Source: JAHBVL01 sp964461025 (lineage in GTDB: Bacteria > Chloroflexota > Chloroflexia > Thermomicrobiales > UBA6265). Taken from it: a stretch of 64,000 nt of DNA. The stretch spans positions 1 through 64,000 of the forward strand of contig CAYWSE010000006.1 of the NCBI GenBank assembly GCA_964461025.1, given 5' to 3'. The translations under genes were made by a program, and so were the position numbers. This document shows positions 53,359 through 62,180 of this stretch, piece by piece (the stretch's first letter is position 1; each line of letters opens with the position of its first letter). The notes under the pieces are model-generated. The model was not told the origin of the DNA. It worked only from the letters and a program-made list of their open reading frames with translations, and searched no databases.

Positions 53359-54618
53359 ATGAGCAGAACCCTCGCGGGAATCTCGCTGATCTTGATGCTG
53401 TTGACCGGTCTCGTGGTCGGACAGCTCGGCATAGTAGGCACATCCCGGCGGGCGCCAGTTTCGATCTCTTCCGCCGCGTCGCTCCAGGGATCCTACGAGT
53501 TTTACGACGCAATCAATGACTTCATGGCGACCGGGAATCCTGCGCAGCTTCGGTCGACCCTGCACCCAGAGTTCGTCGATCACTCGCTGGACGCGGGCAG
53601 CCCGGCCACTGGCGCCGATCTGGAGCGATACATCGACTCCGTGCGCCTGGCATCACCTGGACTCGAATTCTCCATCACGGCTGTCCTCCGTGAGCCGGGA
53701 GTCGTTGCTGTGACGATCGTGAGCGAGTTGCCCGTGCATGAGGAAGATGTGCGACTACGGCTCGACGTTCACGACAGTCTCCCGGCATTCGATCTGCTGA
53801 GATTCCGCGGATCGAGACTCATCGAGCGCTGGTCGTTTCCCACGGCGCCTCGGATCGGTCACGTGGAGACGCTCGCCGAAGTCACATTTGAGCTATCCGT
53901 GCGAACGACGGGCTACATCCTGGAGCGGTATACGCTCGACCAGTCAGAACACTTGGACTTGCTCCATGAGACAGGCGTCGTGATTCTGACAGAAAGCGGA
54001 GCGGTGTCCTGCGAGAGTATCGCGACCTCGCGTCTCGGGCAATTGCAGGACACACAGGAACCATGCCGAAAACACCAGGGAAGCAATGTGATCATTGAGG
54101 GTGGACGATCGATTCGGCTGACGAACCCTGGCGCGGAACTTGCCTCATTCGTCACGTGGAGACTGCAAGAAGACGGTATCGCGCCAGGTGCTTCTGACAC
54201 TGGGGGCAGCGTAGGCGGGCAGTCGGAGGTTTCCGGGCAGGTGCTTGCGTTCGGCTCGTTCGAGCTGAAGGGTCGAGAACCGCTGGAAATCGTCATCCAA
54301 CAGGCGTACCTCGAGCCGGGGAACGGCATTGCCGAACACGTGGTGATCGGGGAAGAAATCGTGCTTCCTGTCGCCGGTGAGATCAGCGTGTCCAGCCTGT
54401 ACGGAGACTTGGAGAGCCTCACATCGACCGGACAACTGACCCCAGTCGGCCCGCCGCCTGTTGTGACTGCTCATACGGCGATTGTGGCCCACCACGACGC
54501 CAGCGTTGGCTATCGCAACGTGACCAATGCGGGAACCACCGTCCTCGTGTTCAGCATCGCGCCCGCGAAGACATCAATCGCAGACGAGGTCGCGCCAAGC
54601 GAGCGGCAATTGAATTGA
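53359..54618 (+). CDS. Exported NTF2-like/cupin-like protein, paralogue B
   Basis: The 419-residue protein has an N-terminal hydrophobic segment (LAGISLILMLLTGLVVGQLG). An NTF2-like domain follows (YEFYDAINDFMATGNPAQLR ... LHPEFVDHSLDAG), then two cupin-like regions (YILERYTLDQSEHLDLLHET and QQAYLEPGNGIAEHVVIGEE). It is closest to paralogue C at 57355. ATG 53359 is chosen because AGGAG (53349-53353) stands five bases before; an open frame extends upstream to 53128 but overlaps the NHL gene. It lies 112 bp behind the sigma/NHL pair and 60 bp before regulator B. Confidence 0.7.
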   Translation: MSRTLAGISLILMLLTGLVVGQLGIVGTSRRAPVSISSAASLQGSYEFYDAINDFMATGNPAQLRSTLHPEFVDHSLDAGSPATGADLERYIDSVRLASPGLEFSITAVLREPGVVAVTIVSELPVHEEDVRLRLDVHDSLPAFDLLRFRGSRLIERWSFPTAPRIGHVETLAEVTFELSVRTTGYILERYTLDQSEHLDLLHETGVVILTESGAVSCESIATSRLGQLQDTQEPCRKHQGSNVIIEGGRSIRLTNPGAELASFVTWRLQEDGIAPGASDTGGSVGGQSEVSGQVLAFGSFELKGREPLEIVIQQAYLEPGNGIAEHVVIGEEIVLPVAGEISVSSLYGDLESLTSTGQLTPVGPPPVVTAHTAIVAHHDASVGYRNVTNAGTTVLVFSIAPAKTSIADEVAPSERQLN

Positions 54619-54678
54619 CCTGACGCGAATCGTCGGCCATAGTGTGTCGATACATAATGACTCTGCACGGAGTCTCCT

Positions 54679-57159
54679 ATGCAATACGGCACACAACGCA
54701 GGCAACTGGCTGCTTCTCGCCCACAGCTTCCCGGCCTCCCGTCACGTCGCGGATCGATTGGCAGCGACTTGTCTGAGCCGCTGACGTCGTTTGTTGCCCG
54801 GGAGGCGGAAATAGCCGATTTAGTGTTATGCCTCCGTGAACTTGACACGCGCCTGCTGACGCTAACTGGACCTGGAGGTGTTGGCAAAACCCGTCTCGCG
54901 ATTCGTGTCGCGCATGAGCTGGCCCACGTCGAGAAGAGAACATCGGTTTTTGTTCCTCTCGCGCCAGTGACGAATCCTGCCGCGATCTTGGATACGATCG
55001 GGCGTGCGATCGGATTTCTCGGCCCCGAGGCGCCATCTCGTCCCGATCAGCTCGCCGAGCGCATCGGCGACGACAATCTCATCCTCGTGCTGGACAACTT
55101 CGAACAGCTCGTTTCCGAGGCTCCAGTGTTGACTCGGCTTCTCGGGCGCTGCCGTCGGTTGTCGATGATCGTCACAAGCCGGACCCTGCTGAGGGTCACG
55201 GGTGAACGCGAACACCAGGTGCGGCCGCTCGAGACGCCGCCACCGGGAGCATCGGCAACCCAGATAGATGAATTTGGCGCCGCCCGTCTCTTCTTCGATC
55301 GGATGGCGACTGCTGGACAGAGAATTCCAGAGAAAACCGATCTGGCGTCTCACCAGCTCGTAGCCGATATCTGCCGGCAACTGGATGGTCTGCCATTGGC
55401 GATTGAGCTGGCGGCCGCGAAAACACGTCTCTTCTCGCTGGGTGAGATGCACACGCGGCTGCTTTCGGGCACGTTGGCGCTTTCCGAAGGTCCAAGAGAT
55501 GCTCCGCCACGTCTGCAATCAATGGATGCAGCGGTTGCCTGGTCGTACGACATGCTCGATGCCAGCGAGCAGCGGATGTTCCGCCTGCTTTGCGCGTTCA
55601 CTGGTGGATTCACCATCGAATCCGCTGTTGGAGTGCACGAATTGCTCGCAGACGCCGGTCACCCCTCCGGTGACCCCGTCAGCACGATCGGATCGCTGCT
55701 CGAGCAGAGTTTGATCGTTCGCACGCTGGGTGTTCTGGGCGAACCACGATTCACGATACTGGAGACCATACGAGCGCATGGGTTGGTACGTCTCGAGACC
55801 GCTGGGGAAGATGAATCAGCGCGAAAGGCGATTGCCTCGTGGCTGTCAGGCAACGTGCGCGCAGGAGGAGTGAATTGGGTTTTCACACCGCCGTTCGCTG
55901 AAGATGATGTGTTGATCAGCGAACACGACAACCTCCGTTCATCAGTGTCCTGGGCGATCGAACACGATTTTGGCAGGATCGCTGCGCAACTCACCGTGGG
56001 CCTCTGGCCGTTCCTCAGCAGGAATGGGCACTACACCGAGGCGCGAACAACGATGCGCAGAGTGCTCGAAACTGATCGTTCACTCGACCCAGACCTCATC
56101 GCAGGATTGTTGCTTGCTTCCTCCATCGCGTCATGGCGGCAAAGTGACTTTGACGCGTCTCGCGACTGCGCCACGCGGGCCCTTGCAATATGCCGGGAGC
56201 AGGGCATTCAGGCCGGGATTGGCAGCAGCCTACTGCAACTTGGCGAATCAGTCTTGGCTTCAGACCCCGTTCGCGCCGTCTCGCTGCATCGGAAGGCGCT
56301 GCAGATACACCGGCAAACCGGAAGCAACGATGCAATCGCCAGATCGCTTGAGGGATTGGGCGGTGCGCTGATGTATCTGGGCGACACAAGCGGAGCATCT
56401 GAGGCATTTACCGAGTTTGTGCGGATGGCCGGTGAGACTGCTGAGCTCTTCAATCCTCTCGGTTGGGTTGCCCTTGCCAGGGGCGATCTCGAAAAAAGTG
56501 AAACGCTTCTGACCACTTCACTGGCCAAGGCTCGCCCGCGCGGCGCCACCTACTCTGAAGCTTGTCTGTTGCGGCTCATGGGCCGTGTCGACTGCTTGCG
56601 AGGAAGTTTCCGGAGTTCGGCCGTCTCGTATCAACAGGCACTTCGACTGGCGCTCTCATTGGGTGCATATCATGAAGCTGGCTACTGCGTTGCCGAGCTG
56701 GCAGCGGTTGCCAGTGCGGTGGGCGATCACGAGGTCGCCGCACGCTGGCTGGGCTTCGAGGCCCGTCAACGGGAACTACGGCGAGTTGGCCTGACTCCAG
56801 ACGAAACGGACGTTCGCGAACATGCTCGGGCCCTTGCCGTTGCCGAGATCGGATCGGATCGTTTCGACAGTTGTTTTCAGGAAGGCCAGCTCCTCGTTCC
56901 GTCATTCGTATGGGACGAGGCGCTCCGTTGGAAACCGAATCGAAACGCCAAAGCTCGCAACAACGTCGTCCTGACTCCCCGGGAGCGTGAAGTGCTCACG
57001 CATCTGGCTGAGCATCGAACGAACAAGCAGATCGCCGACTCGCTCTTTGTCGGTCAGCGCACGATAGACACTCATGTCGCACACATCCTGGCCAAGCTCG
57101 GCGTCGCATCACGCGGTGATGCGATTGAAGCGGCCCGATTCCAGGGGGTTCTCGAGTAG
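54679..57159 (+). CDS. NB-ARC ATPase/LuxR-type transcriptional regulator B
   Basis: This 826-residue paralogue of regulator A has Walker A GPGGVGKT at 64-71, Walker B NLILVLDNFEQL and GLPLAIELAAAKTRLFSLGE. A TPR-like region follows (for example SVLASDPVRAVSLHRKALQI), then a C-terminal LuxR helix-turn-helix (LTPREREVLTHLAEHRTNKQ ... TIDTHVAHILAKLGVASR). GGAG stands before ATG 54679. It has exported NTF2/cupin-like proteins on both sides, repeating the arrangement around regulator A. Confidence 0.88.
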   Translation: MQYGTQRRQLAASRPQLPGLPSRRGSIGSDLSEPLTSFVAREAEIADLVLCLRELDTRLLTLTGPGGVGKTRLAIRVAHELAHVEKRTSVFVPLAPVTNPAAILDTIGRAIGFLGPEAPSRPDQLAERIGDDNLILVLDNFEQLVSEAPVLTRLLGRCRRLSMIVTSRTLLRVTGEREHQVRPLETPPPGASATQIDEFGAARLFFDRMATAGQRIPEKTDLASHQLVADICRQLDGLPLAIELAAAKTRLFSLGEMHTRLLSGTLALSEGPRDAPPRLQSMDAAVAWSYDMLDASEQRMFRLLCAFTGGFTIESAVGVHELLADAGHPSGDPVSTIGSLLEQSLIVRTLGVLGEPRFTILETIRAHGLVRLETAGEDESARKAIASWLSGNVRAGGVNWVFTPPFAEDDVLISEHDNLRSSVSWAIEHDFGRIAAQLTVGLWPFLSRNGHYTEARTTMRRVLETDRSLDPDLIAGLLLASSIASWRQSDFDASRDCATRALAICREQGIQAGIGSSLLQLGESVLASDPVRAVSLHRKALQIHRQTGSNDAIARSLEGLGGALMYLGDTSGASEAFTEFVRMAGETAELFNPLGWVALARGDLEKSETLLTTSLAKARPRGATYSEACLLRLMGRVDCLRGSFRSSAVSYQQALRLALSLGAYHEAGYCVAELAAVASAVGDHEVAARWLGFEARQRELRRVGLTPDETDVREHARALAVAEIGSDRFDSCFQEGQLLVPSFVWDEALRWKPNRNAKARNNVVLTPREREVLTHLAEHRTNKQIADSLFVGQRTIDTHVAHILAKLGVASRGDAIEAARFQGVLE

Positions 57160-57354
57160 CAGCATCTGCGCTCGACTCAGAAATGCCCGGTGACGTGCTC
57201 GGCTTCTCCGCATACGGATTTCTTCGCGTGTGTACAAAACTCCGTACCTTCTGCGATTCTCTTTTGCAGATCAAGAGAGCATGTTTGATGCGGGCGTCCA
57301 CTATGCGTTCCCGTGGGGCAGAACACCCGGGCGCCAGAGCGAAACGCATCAAGG

Positions 57355-58608
57355 ATGACAACTCACACTCGGCACCAACCCAATCGAACAGCAACCGGAT
57401 TGCTGGCAGCGCTCCTGCTGGCGACAGGCCTGGTGCTGGGTCAGGTCGTCAATGTCATCATGCCTGGAGGCGCCACATACAAACCGAACGCGAACGCCGG
57501 CGCGCGGCTGATTGCGGAACGCTACTACGACGCGGTGAACACTTTGCTCCAGAGTGGAGACGAATCAGCGCTGAGGGAACTCCTCCATCCTGATTTCAAC
57601 GATCACCTGCACAGCAACACCGATCCCCGTGACGTCTCATCTCTGATCCATGCGCTAAATAGCATCAGGGAGCAATCACCTTCGTTGAACGTGCATGCTG
57701 ACATCACTCGAGTCGAGGGCGGAATGGTCCTGGCAAGGCTGACACTCGTCGGTAGCTCGAAGAGACTTGCCGGTGACGTGTTTGTTGTCGACGCTCCAAC
57801 TTCGGGCGGTTTTGAGGTGTTGAGAGTCGATGGTCAGACCGTTATTGAGCGCTGGTCGGAGACGACATATCCGGAACCTCAGCATCTTCGTCTGCTTGGT
57901 TCACTTGATATCGATCCGGCCGCACGACCGCAGGATGTGTATCTGGAGCGCGTGGAAATCGATCGCTACTCGTCGTTTGAAGTCACGAAGAACGGTGGTT
58001 CTATCATTGTTGCCGAATCCGGAACACCAAACGTCATCTTCAAACCGCTCAATGCCAATCAAGAGCATACGGAATCTGCAACCAGCATTGCGCTGAGATC
58101 CGGCGAGGCGCAGAGCATTCCCGGGTCGGTTCCATTTACCGTTCGCAACGCGGGGCTGGAAAGAGCCGTTGTACTGTTCGTTTATGTTCGTGAGGTCTTC
58201 GACTTCATCGTGGTGCAATCGAGCGGCGTCGTAAATCAGCGCGATCAGCCTGGAATTCGCCAGACACTTCTGGCATATGGGCCGATCGGTGGCGGGACGG
58301 CCTGTCACTGTGAAATGAAGGTGCATGAGCTCTACATGCCACCAGGCAGCCGAGTGCCGGACCACGCAACCGCAGGCGCGGAGCTCATACTTGTCACAGA
58401 AGGGCAAATCGACGCCTCGATCTCTGGCGGCACGTTTCGGCGGCTCACGCCGTCAGGAACGCTCGGCCGAATCGCCGATAACACGAGACTGGCAGCCGAC
58501 GAAGCGATCGCCGCGGAAGCCGGAGTACTTGTCGCGTATGCACCGGCCGTGTACGAATCCGCAGCAATCGTGTTTGTAGCACTGAATCCGCTGCCTCCTG
58601 CGCTTTGA
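57355..58608 (+). CDS. Exported NTF2-like/cupin-like protein, paralogue C
   Basis: The 417-residue protein has an N-terminal membrane segment (TGLLAALLLATGLVLGQVVN). An NTF2-like domain follows (AERYYDAVNTLLQSGDESAL ... LLHPDFNDHLHSNTD), then two cupin-like barrels (VYLERVEIDRYSSFEVTKNG and VHELYMPPGSRVPDHATAGA, the latter followed by ELILVTEGQ). The second barrel is the most cupin-like of the three paralogues, with a possible metal-site histidine in VPDHAT. The frame extends to GTG 57313, but ATG 57355 gives the typical short basic lead before the membrane helix. It is 195 bp behind regulator B. Confidence 0.7.
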   Translation: MTTHTRHQPNRTATGLLAALLLATGLVLGQVVNVIMPGGATYKPNANAGARLIAERYYDAVNTLLQSGDESALRELLHPDFNDHLHSNTDPRDVSSLIHALNSIREQSPSLNVHADITRVEGGMVLARLTLVGSSKRLAGDVFVVDAPTSGGFEVLRVDGQTVIERWSETTYPEPQHLRLLGSLDIDPAARPQDVYLERVEIDRYSSFEVTKNGGSIIVAESGTPNVIFKPLNANQEHTESATSIALRSGEAQSIPGSVPFTVRNAGLERAVVLFVYVREVFDFIVVQSSGVVNQRDQPGIRQTLLAYGPIGGGTACHCEMKVHELYMPPGSRVPDHATAGAELILVTEGQIDASISGGTFRRLTPSGTLGRIADNTRLAADEAIAAEAGVLVAYAPAVYESAAIVFVALNPLPPAL

Positions 58609-58742
58609 CGACCGACGGACAAAAATCGATCTCGAGATCGTAGCGATCGGACAAGCCCCGATGTCCGGAAAGCGACGCCCGATTCGTCCGTGCCACCTCG
58701 TATACTCCGCAGGTGTCATCCGGCGGTCGGATTGCCGGGTGA

Positions 58743-59966
58743 ATGTTGAGCTGGAGCACCAGACTCGTGGACCATACGACCGAGCCAGCAGGCCTGAGAC
58801 AGCGTGGATTTGCCACCAGAGCGGTCCACGCTGGCGAACGACCAGAGCGATCGCCCATTGTCCCGACATCGACACCGATCTACCCCTCGACTTCCTACCT
58901 CTACAATGACATTACGGCCCTTGACTCCGTCCTCGGCGGCGAAGCAGAGGGGTTTGCCTATTCCCGATATGGCAATCCCACCACCCGCGCGCTGGAAACT
59001 GCCATCGCCGCGCTCGAGGGCACAGACGGCGCCGTCGCCTTTGCCTCGGGAATGGCCGCCCTCCACGCCGCCTTGCTGCTCGACGTCAAAGCCGGATCGC
59101 GCATCGTCGCATCGACCGATCTCTACGGCGCCACCGCCCAGCTTCTGACCACGGTTTTCTCCTCGCTCGGCGTCGAAACGACCTTCGTCTCCCTCTTCGA
59201 TCTCGATGCATTGCGGAAAACCGTTGAAGAAGTCCGTCCGCGCGTTCTCCTTTGCGAAACGATCTCCAATCCCCTCCTCCGCGTCGCCGATCTGCCGGCA
59301 ATCGTCGAAATCGCGCATGCCGTTCGCGCCAAGGTCGTCTGCGACAACACCTTCGCCACCCCCGCACTGGTGCGACCGGCCGAATTCGGCGTCGATACCG
59401 TCGTCCATTCGACGACCAAATACCTCGGAGGCCACGGCGACGTCACCGGCGGTGCCGTGTGCACCGAGTTCGATCGCGTTTTCGAGCTGAACGAGCTCAC
59501 CAAACTGGTCGGCGGTGTGCCCGGGCCGTTCGAGTCCTGGTTGACGTTGCGGGGTTTGAAAACGCTGCCCCTTCGCATCAGACAGCAGAGCTGCAACGCC
59601 GAGGCGGTGGCCCGATTCCTGAACGACCACCCCCGCGTCGAACGCGTCCACTGGCCCGGATTTCAGACCGAAGTGCCGGAGCGCGTTTTCACGTCCGACC
59701 TGCGCGGCGGTATGGTCTCATTCCAGATTCGCGACGCCAGGCGCGACGACATCTTCCGTTTTCTCGAGTCGCTCGATCTCTTCCTGCCCGGCACGACACT
59801 TGGCGACGTCTACAGCCTCGCTCTCTATCCGCCGATGTCGTCGCACCGGGGCATGGACCCCGACGACCTCGCCGCTGCCGGCATCACCGAGAACCTGATT
59901 CGCCTCTCGATCGGTATCGAGGACGCCGATGACCTCATCGCCGATCTCGGCAACGCGCTGGCATGA
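58743..59966 (+). CDS. Cys/Met-metabolism PLP-dependent enzyme (cystathionine gamma-synthase/lyase family)
   Basis: The 407-residue enzyme uses pyridoxal phosphate in sulfur amino acid metabolism. The PLP lysine is in VHSTTKYLGGHGDVTGG. Typical segments are YSRYGNPTTRALETAIAALE, AFASGMAALHAALLLDVKAG and RLSIGIEDADDLIADLGNAL. Gamma-synthase, gamma-lyase and O-acetylhomoserine sulfhydrylase cannot be told apart by eye. ATG 58743 is the given start; GTG 58767 has GGAG about ten bases before and is an alternative. Its stop overlaps the DUF4260 gene by 4 bp. Confidence 0.9.
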   Translation: MLSWSTRLVDHTTEPAGLRQRGFATRAVHAGERPERSPIVPTSTPIYPSTSYLYNDITALDSVLGGEAEGFAYSRYGNPTTRALETAIAALEGTDGAVAFASGMAALHAALLLDVKAGSRIVASTDLYGATAQLLTTVFSSLGVETTFVSLFDLDALRKTVEEVRPRVLLCETISNPLLRVADLPAIVEIAHAVRAKVVCDNTFATPALVRPAEFGVDTVVHSTTKYLGGHGDVTGGAVCTEFDRVFELNELTKLVGGVPGPFESWLTLRGLKTLPLRIRQQSCNAEAVARFLNDHPRVERVHWPGFQTEVPERVFTSDLRGGMVSFQIRDARRDDIFRFLESLDLFLPGTTLGDVYSLALYPPMSSHRGMDPDDLAAAGITENLIRLSIGIEDADDLIADLGNALA

Positions 59967-60373
59967 GCACGCTCCGTGTCGTCCAGCGTCATAGCCGGCT
60001 CATTTGGGCGGTCGTCGCGGTCGTTCTCGTCCCTTTCGTCATCTGGCTGGCCAGGGACCAGGGTCATGGCTGGATCGCCCTGGCGTTCGGGCTGATGCCG
60101 GACATCGGACTCCTCTACGGCATGTCACCATCCCTCGCCAAAGGTCAGCTCCATCCACGCGCCGTTCCGCTCTACAACATCCTGCACAGTGTCGGCGGAC
60201 CATTGGTCACGATTCTCGCCGGCCTCTCCGGCCCAGCCCCGGAATGGCTCCTCATCGCCGGACTCGCCTGGCTGGCCCATGTCGCAGTCGACCGCGCCCT
60301 CGGCTACGGCCTCCGCGACAAAAATGGCTATGTGAGGGACACTGGGCACCCCACAATGGGCACTGGCCAATAG
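59963..60373 (+). CDS. DUF4260 family membrane protein
   Basis: The 136-residue protein has four hydrophobic helices and the C-terminal DRALGYGLRDKNGYVRDTG, which is characteristic of DUF4260 proteins. Function is unknown. It begins with ATGA overlapping the PLP enzyme gene, so expression is coupled. The sequence after the stop consists of short tandem repeats. Confidence 0.83.
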   Translation: MSTLRVVQRHSRLIWAVVAVVLVPFVIWLARDQGHGWIALAFGLMPDIGLLYGMSPSLAKGQLHPRAVPLYNILHSVGGPLVTILAGLSGPAPEWLLIAGLAWLAHVAVDRALGYGLRDKNGYVRDTGHPTMGTGQ

Positions 60374-60480
60374 TCCGTCTCCAGCGAACCGCCGACGAAA
60401 GAACCTCTCTCCGGATGGACAATCCCTTCGCAGAGGTCAACCGTGCACTGGCCTCCTACCATCCACCATTTGCCCTCTAC

Positions 60481-60558
60481 CAGTTGCCAGTTACCAGTTA
60501 CCTTCACCCTTTGCCCTTTGCCACTTACCCTCCGCCCAGTTCCCAGTTCCCAGTTCCC
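60481..60558. repeat. Mixed heptanucleotide tandem repeats
   Basis: Three runs of seven-base units occur in a row: CAGTTGC/CAGTTAC/CAGTTAC (60481-60501), CCCTTTG twice (60507-60520) and CAGTTCC three times (60537-60557). CCCTTTG is the same heptamer as at 71-105. No gene overlaps them. Confidence 0.75.
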
Positions 60559-60656
60559 AAAAACTTGCCTCCCCGCCCTGAATCCACTATCTTGACGAAC
60601 AACTAAACATTGCGGTCGCCACGCCTTCCCCGGCGACCGCCGGGAGACAGGATTCA

Positions 60657-61829
60657 ATGACCACATACCGCGACCTTCTCGAGCAAACCCGCTCCGAAAT
60701 CACCAATATCGACAACGCCCAGGCCGAACGACTTCGCCGCGAAGGCGTTCCCTTCGTCGACGTCCGTGAGCAGGATGAAGTCGAACAGGGGATGATTTCC
60801 GGCGCGACGTACATCCCCCGCAGCTACCTCGAATCGCGCATCGAAAATGTCGCACCAGACAGAAGCGCCCCGCTTGTCGTCTATTGCGCCGGCGGCGCCC
60901 GCTCCGCATTCGCCATCAAGGCGCTGGAAGCGCTCGGTTACACGAACGCGCTCAATCTCGACGGTGGATTCAACTCCTGGAAGATCTCAAACCTTCCCTG
61001 GAGTGTGCCCCAGAGCTACACCCCCGAGCAGCGACGCCGGTACAGCCGCCATTTTCTTCTGCCCGAAGTCGGCGAAGCAGGCCAGCGAAAACTGCTCGAT
61101 ACCCGCGTGCTGATGATCGGCGCCGGTGGTCTCGGTTCGCCCGCCGCCCTCTACCTCGCCGCCGCGGGCATCGGCACGATTGGCCTGGTCGACGACGACC
61201 TCGTCGACGACTCGAACATGCAGCGCCAGGTCGCTCACACCACCGATCGCATCGGCATGCCCAAGGTCGAGTCGGCCAAGATCGCCATTCAGTCGATCAA
61301 CCCCGACGTCAAGGTCAACACCTACCAGACCCGCCTCGACAAGGAAAACGTCCTCGACATCTTTGCCGGCTACGACATCATCTTCGATGGCACCGACAAC
61401 TTCGCTAGCCGCTACCTGATCAACGACGCCTGCGTGCTTCTCGACAAACCGAATATCCATGGCAGCATCTTCCGTTTCGAGGGGCAGGCGACTGTCTTCC
61501 ACCCGCCGGAAGGTCCCTGCTATCGCTGCCTCTTCCCAGATCCGCCGCCGCCGGAGCTCGCCCCGAATTGCGCCGAAGCCGGCGTGCTCGGTGTCCTTCC
61601 CGGCACGATCGGGCTGATCCAGGCGACCGAAACGCTCAAAATCGCACTCGGCATCGGCGACACCCTCGTCGGCCGGCTTCTCGCCTACGATGCGCTTTAT
61701 CAGGAATTCCGCGAGCTCAAGCTCGACCGCGACCCTGCCTGCCCGATGTGCGGCGAGAACCGCCCCACCTCACTCGACGACATCGAATACACCGACGTCG
61801 GCTGTCTCATCCCAGCCTTCGCCGGGTAG
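60657..61829 (+). CDS. ThiF/MoeB-like adenylyltransferase with N-terminal rhodanese domain
   Basis: The 390-residue fusion has a rhodanese domain first (about 15-118, active C77 in VVYCAGGARSAFA). An E1-like adenylyltransferase follows, with GAGGLGSPAALYLAAAG (155-171), the adenylate-binding DDD around 178, CYRCLF and CPMCG zinc pairs, and NCAEAGVLGVLPG near the catalytic cysteine. Such enzymes activate a sulfur-carrier protein (MoaD, ThiS or CysO type) and load sulfur on it. In MoeBR and MOCS3 the rhodanese domain is at the C-terminus, so the order is swapped here. The sulfur acceptor is not encoded nearby. Confidence 0.9.
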   Translation: MTTYRDLLEQTRSEITNIDNAQAERLRREGVPFVDVREQDEVEQGMISGATYIPRSYLESRIENVAPDRSAPLVVYCAGGARSAFAIKALEALGYTNALNLDGGFNSWKISNLPWSVPQSYTPEQRRRYSRHFLLPEVGEAGQRKLLDTRVLMIGAGGLGSPAALYLAAAGIGTIGLVDDDLVDDSNMQRQVAHTTDRIGMPKVESAKIAIQSINPDVKVNTYQTRLDKENVLDIFAGYDIIFDGTDNFASRYLINDACVLLDKPNIHGSIFRFEGQATVFHPPEGPCYRCLFPDPPPPELAPNCAEAGVLGVLPGTIGLIQATETLKIALGIGDTLVGRLLAYDALYQEFRELKLDRDPACPMCGENRPTSLDDIEYTDVGCLIPAFAG

Positions 61830-62180
61830 TCGCCCCTCAAAAAGAACCCTCTCCCGCGGTCGGGAGAGGGCAGGGTGATGGACGTCCCCACCGCACCAGA
61901 CACGACGCTCGCTGACGTCAACGACGCCCCGCCGCCGTATATGGCATGCGTGCACCATCCCCACGGCGACTCTCGGCGACCTCAGCGATGCCCCGTAGCG
62001 GCGCACAGCGGTGCGCCCGTCGCATCCCAGACGGCGTACGCGCCCCGCAAACCAGCCACGCGATTGGTTCTTGACCATGGCTCGTCGCCTGGGTTGCGCA
62101 CGGCGTATCACCGTGCGCAGTTACAACATTGACCACTGGCCCGCGATCTACGCCTTACGGTCTACGGCCTACGTCGATTG
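61830..62180. other. Gene-free region with REP-like palindrome and GC-rich hairpins
   Basis: This 351 bp space between converging genes holds REP palindrome copy 3 (61847-61870). It also has two GC-rich stems, GCGCAC-AGCG-GTGCGC near 62000-62016 and GCGCACGG-CGTAT-CACCGTGCGC near 62096-62119. The 85-codon frame through it is composed of repeat sequence and is not accepted as a gene. Confidence 0.7.
61847..61870. repeat. REP-like palindrome, copy 3
   Basis: CCCTCTCCCG-CGGT-CGGGAGAGGG is identical to copy 2 at 44179-44202 including the flanks GAA and CAGGGTGA. It lies 17 bp behind the rhodanese/ThiF gene. Confidence 0.85.

Noticed and set aside
58609..58742. Possible SAM riboswitch before the Cys/Met enzyme
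   Set aside because: None of the conserved SAM-box segments could be found; only ordinary short stems are visible.
60481..60558. Possible CRISPR array
   Set aside because: Repeat units are only seven bases and have no spacers; no cas gene is in the window.
61875..62132. 85-codon plus-strand frame behind the rhodanese/ThiF gene
   Set aside because: It has no ribosome site and is made of GC-rich hairpin and REP-type repeat sequence.
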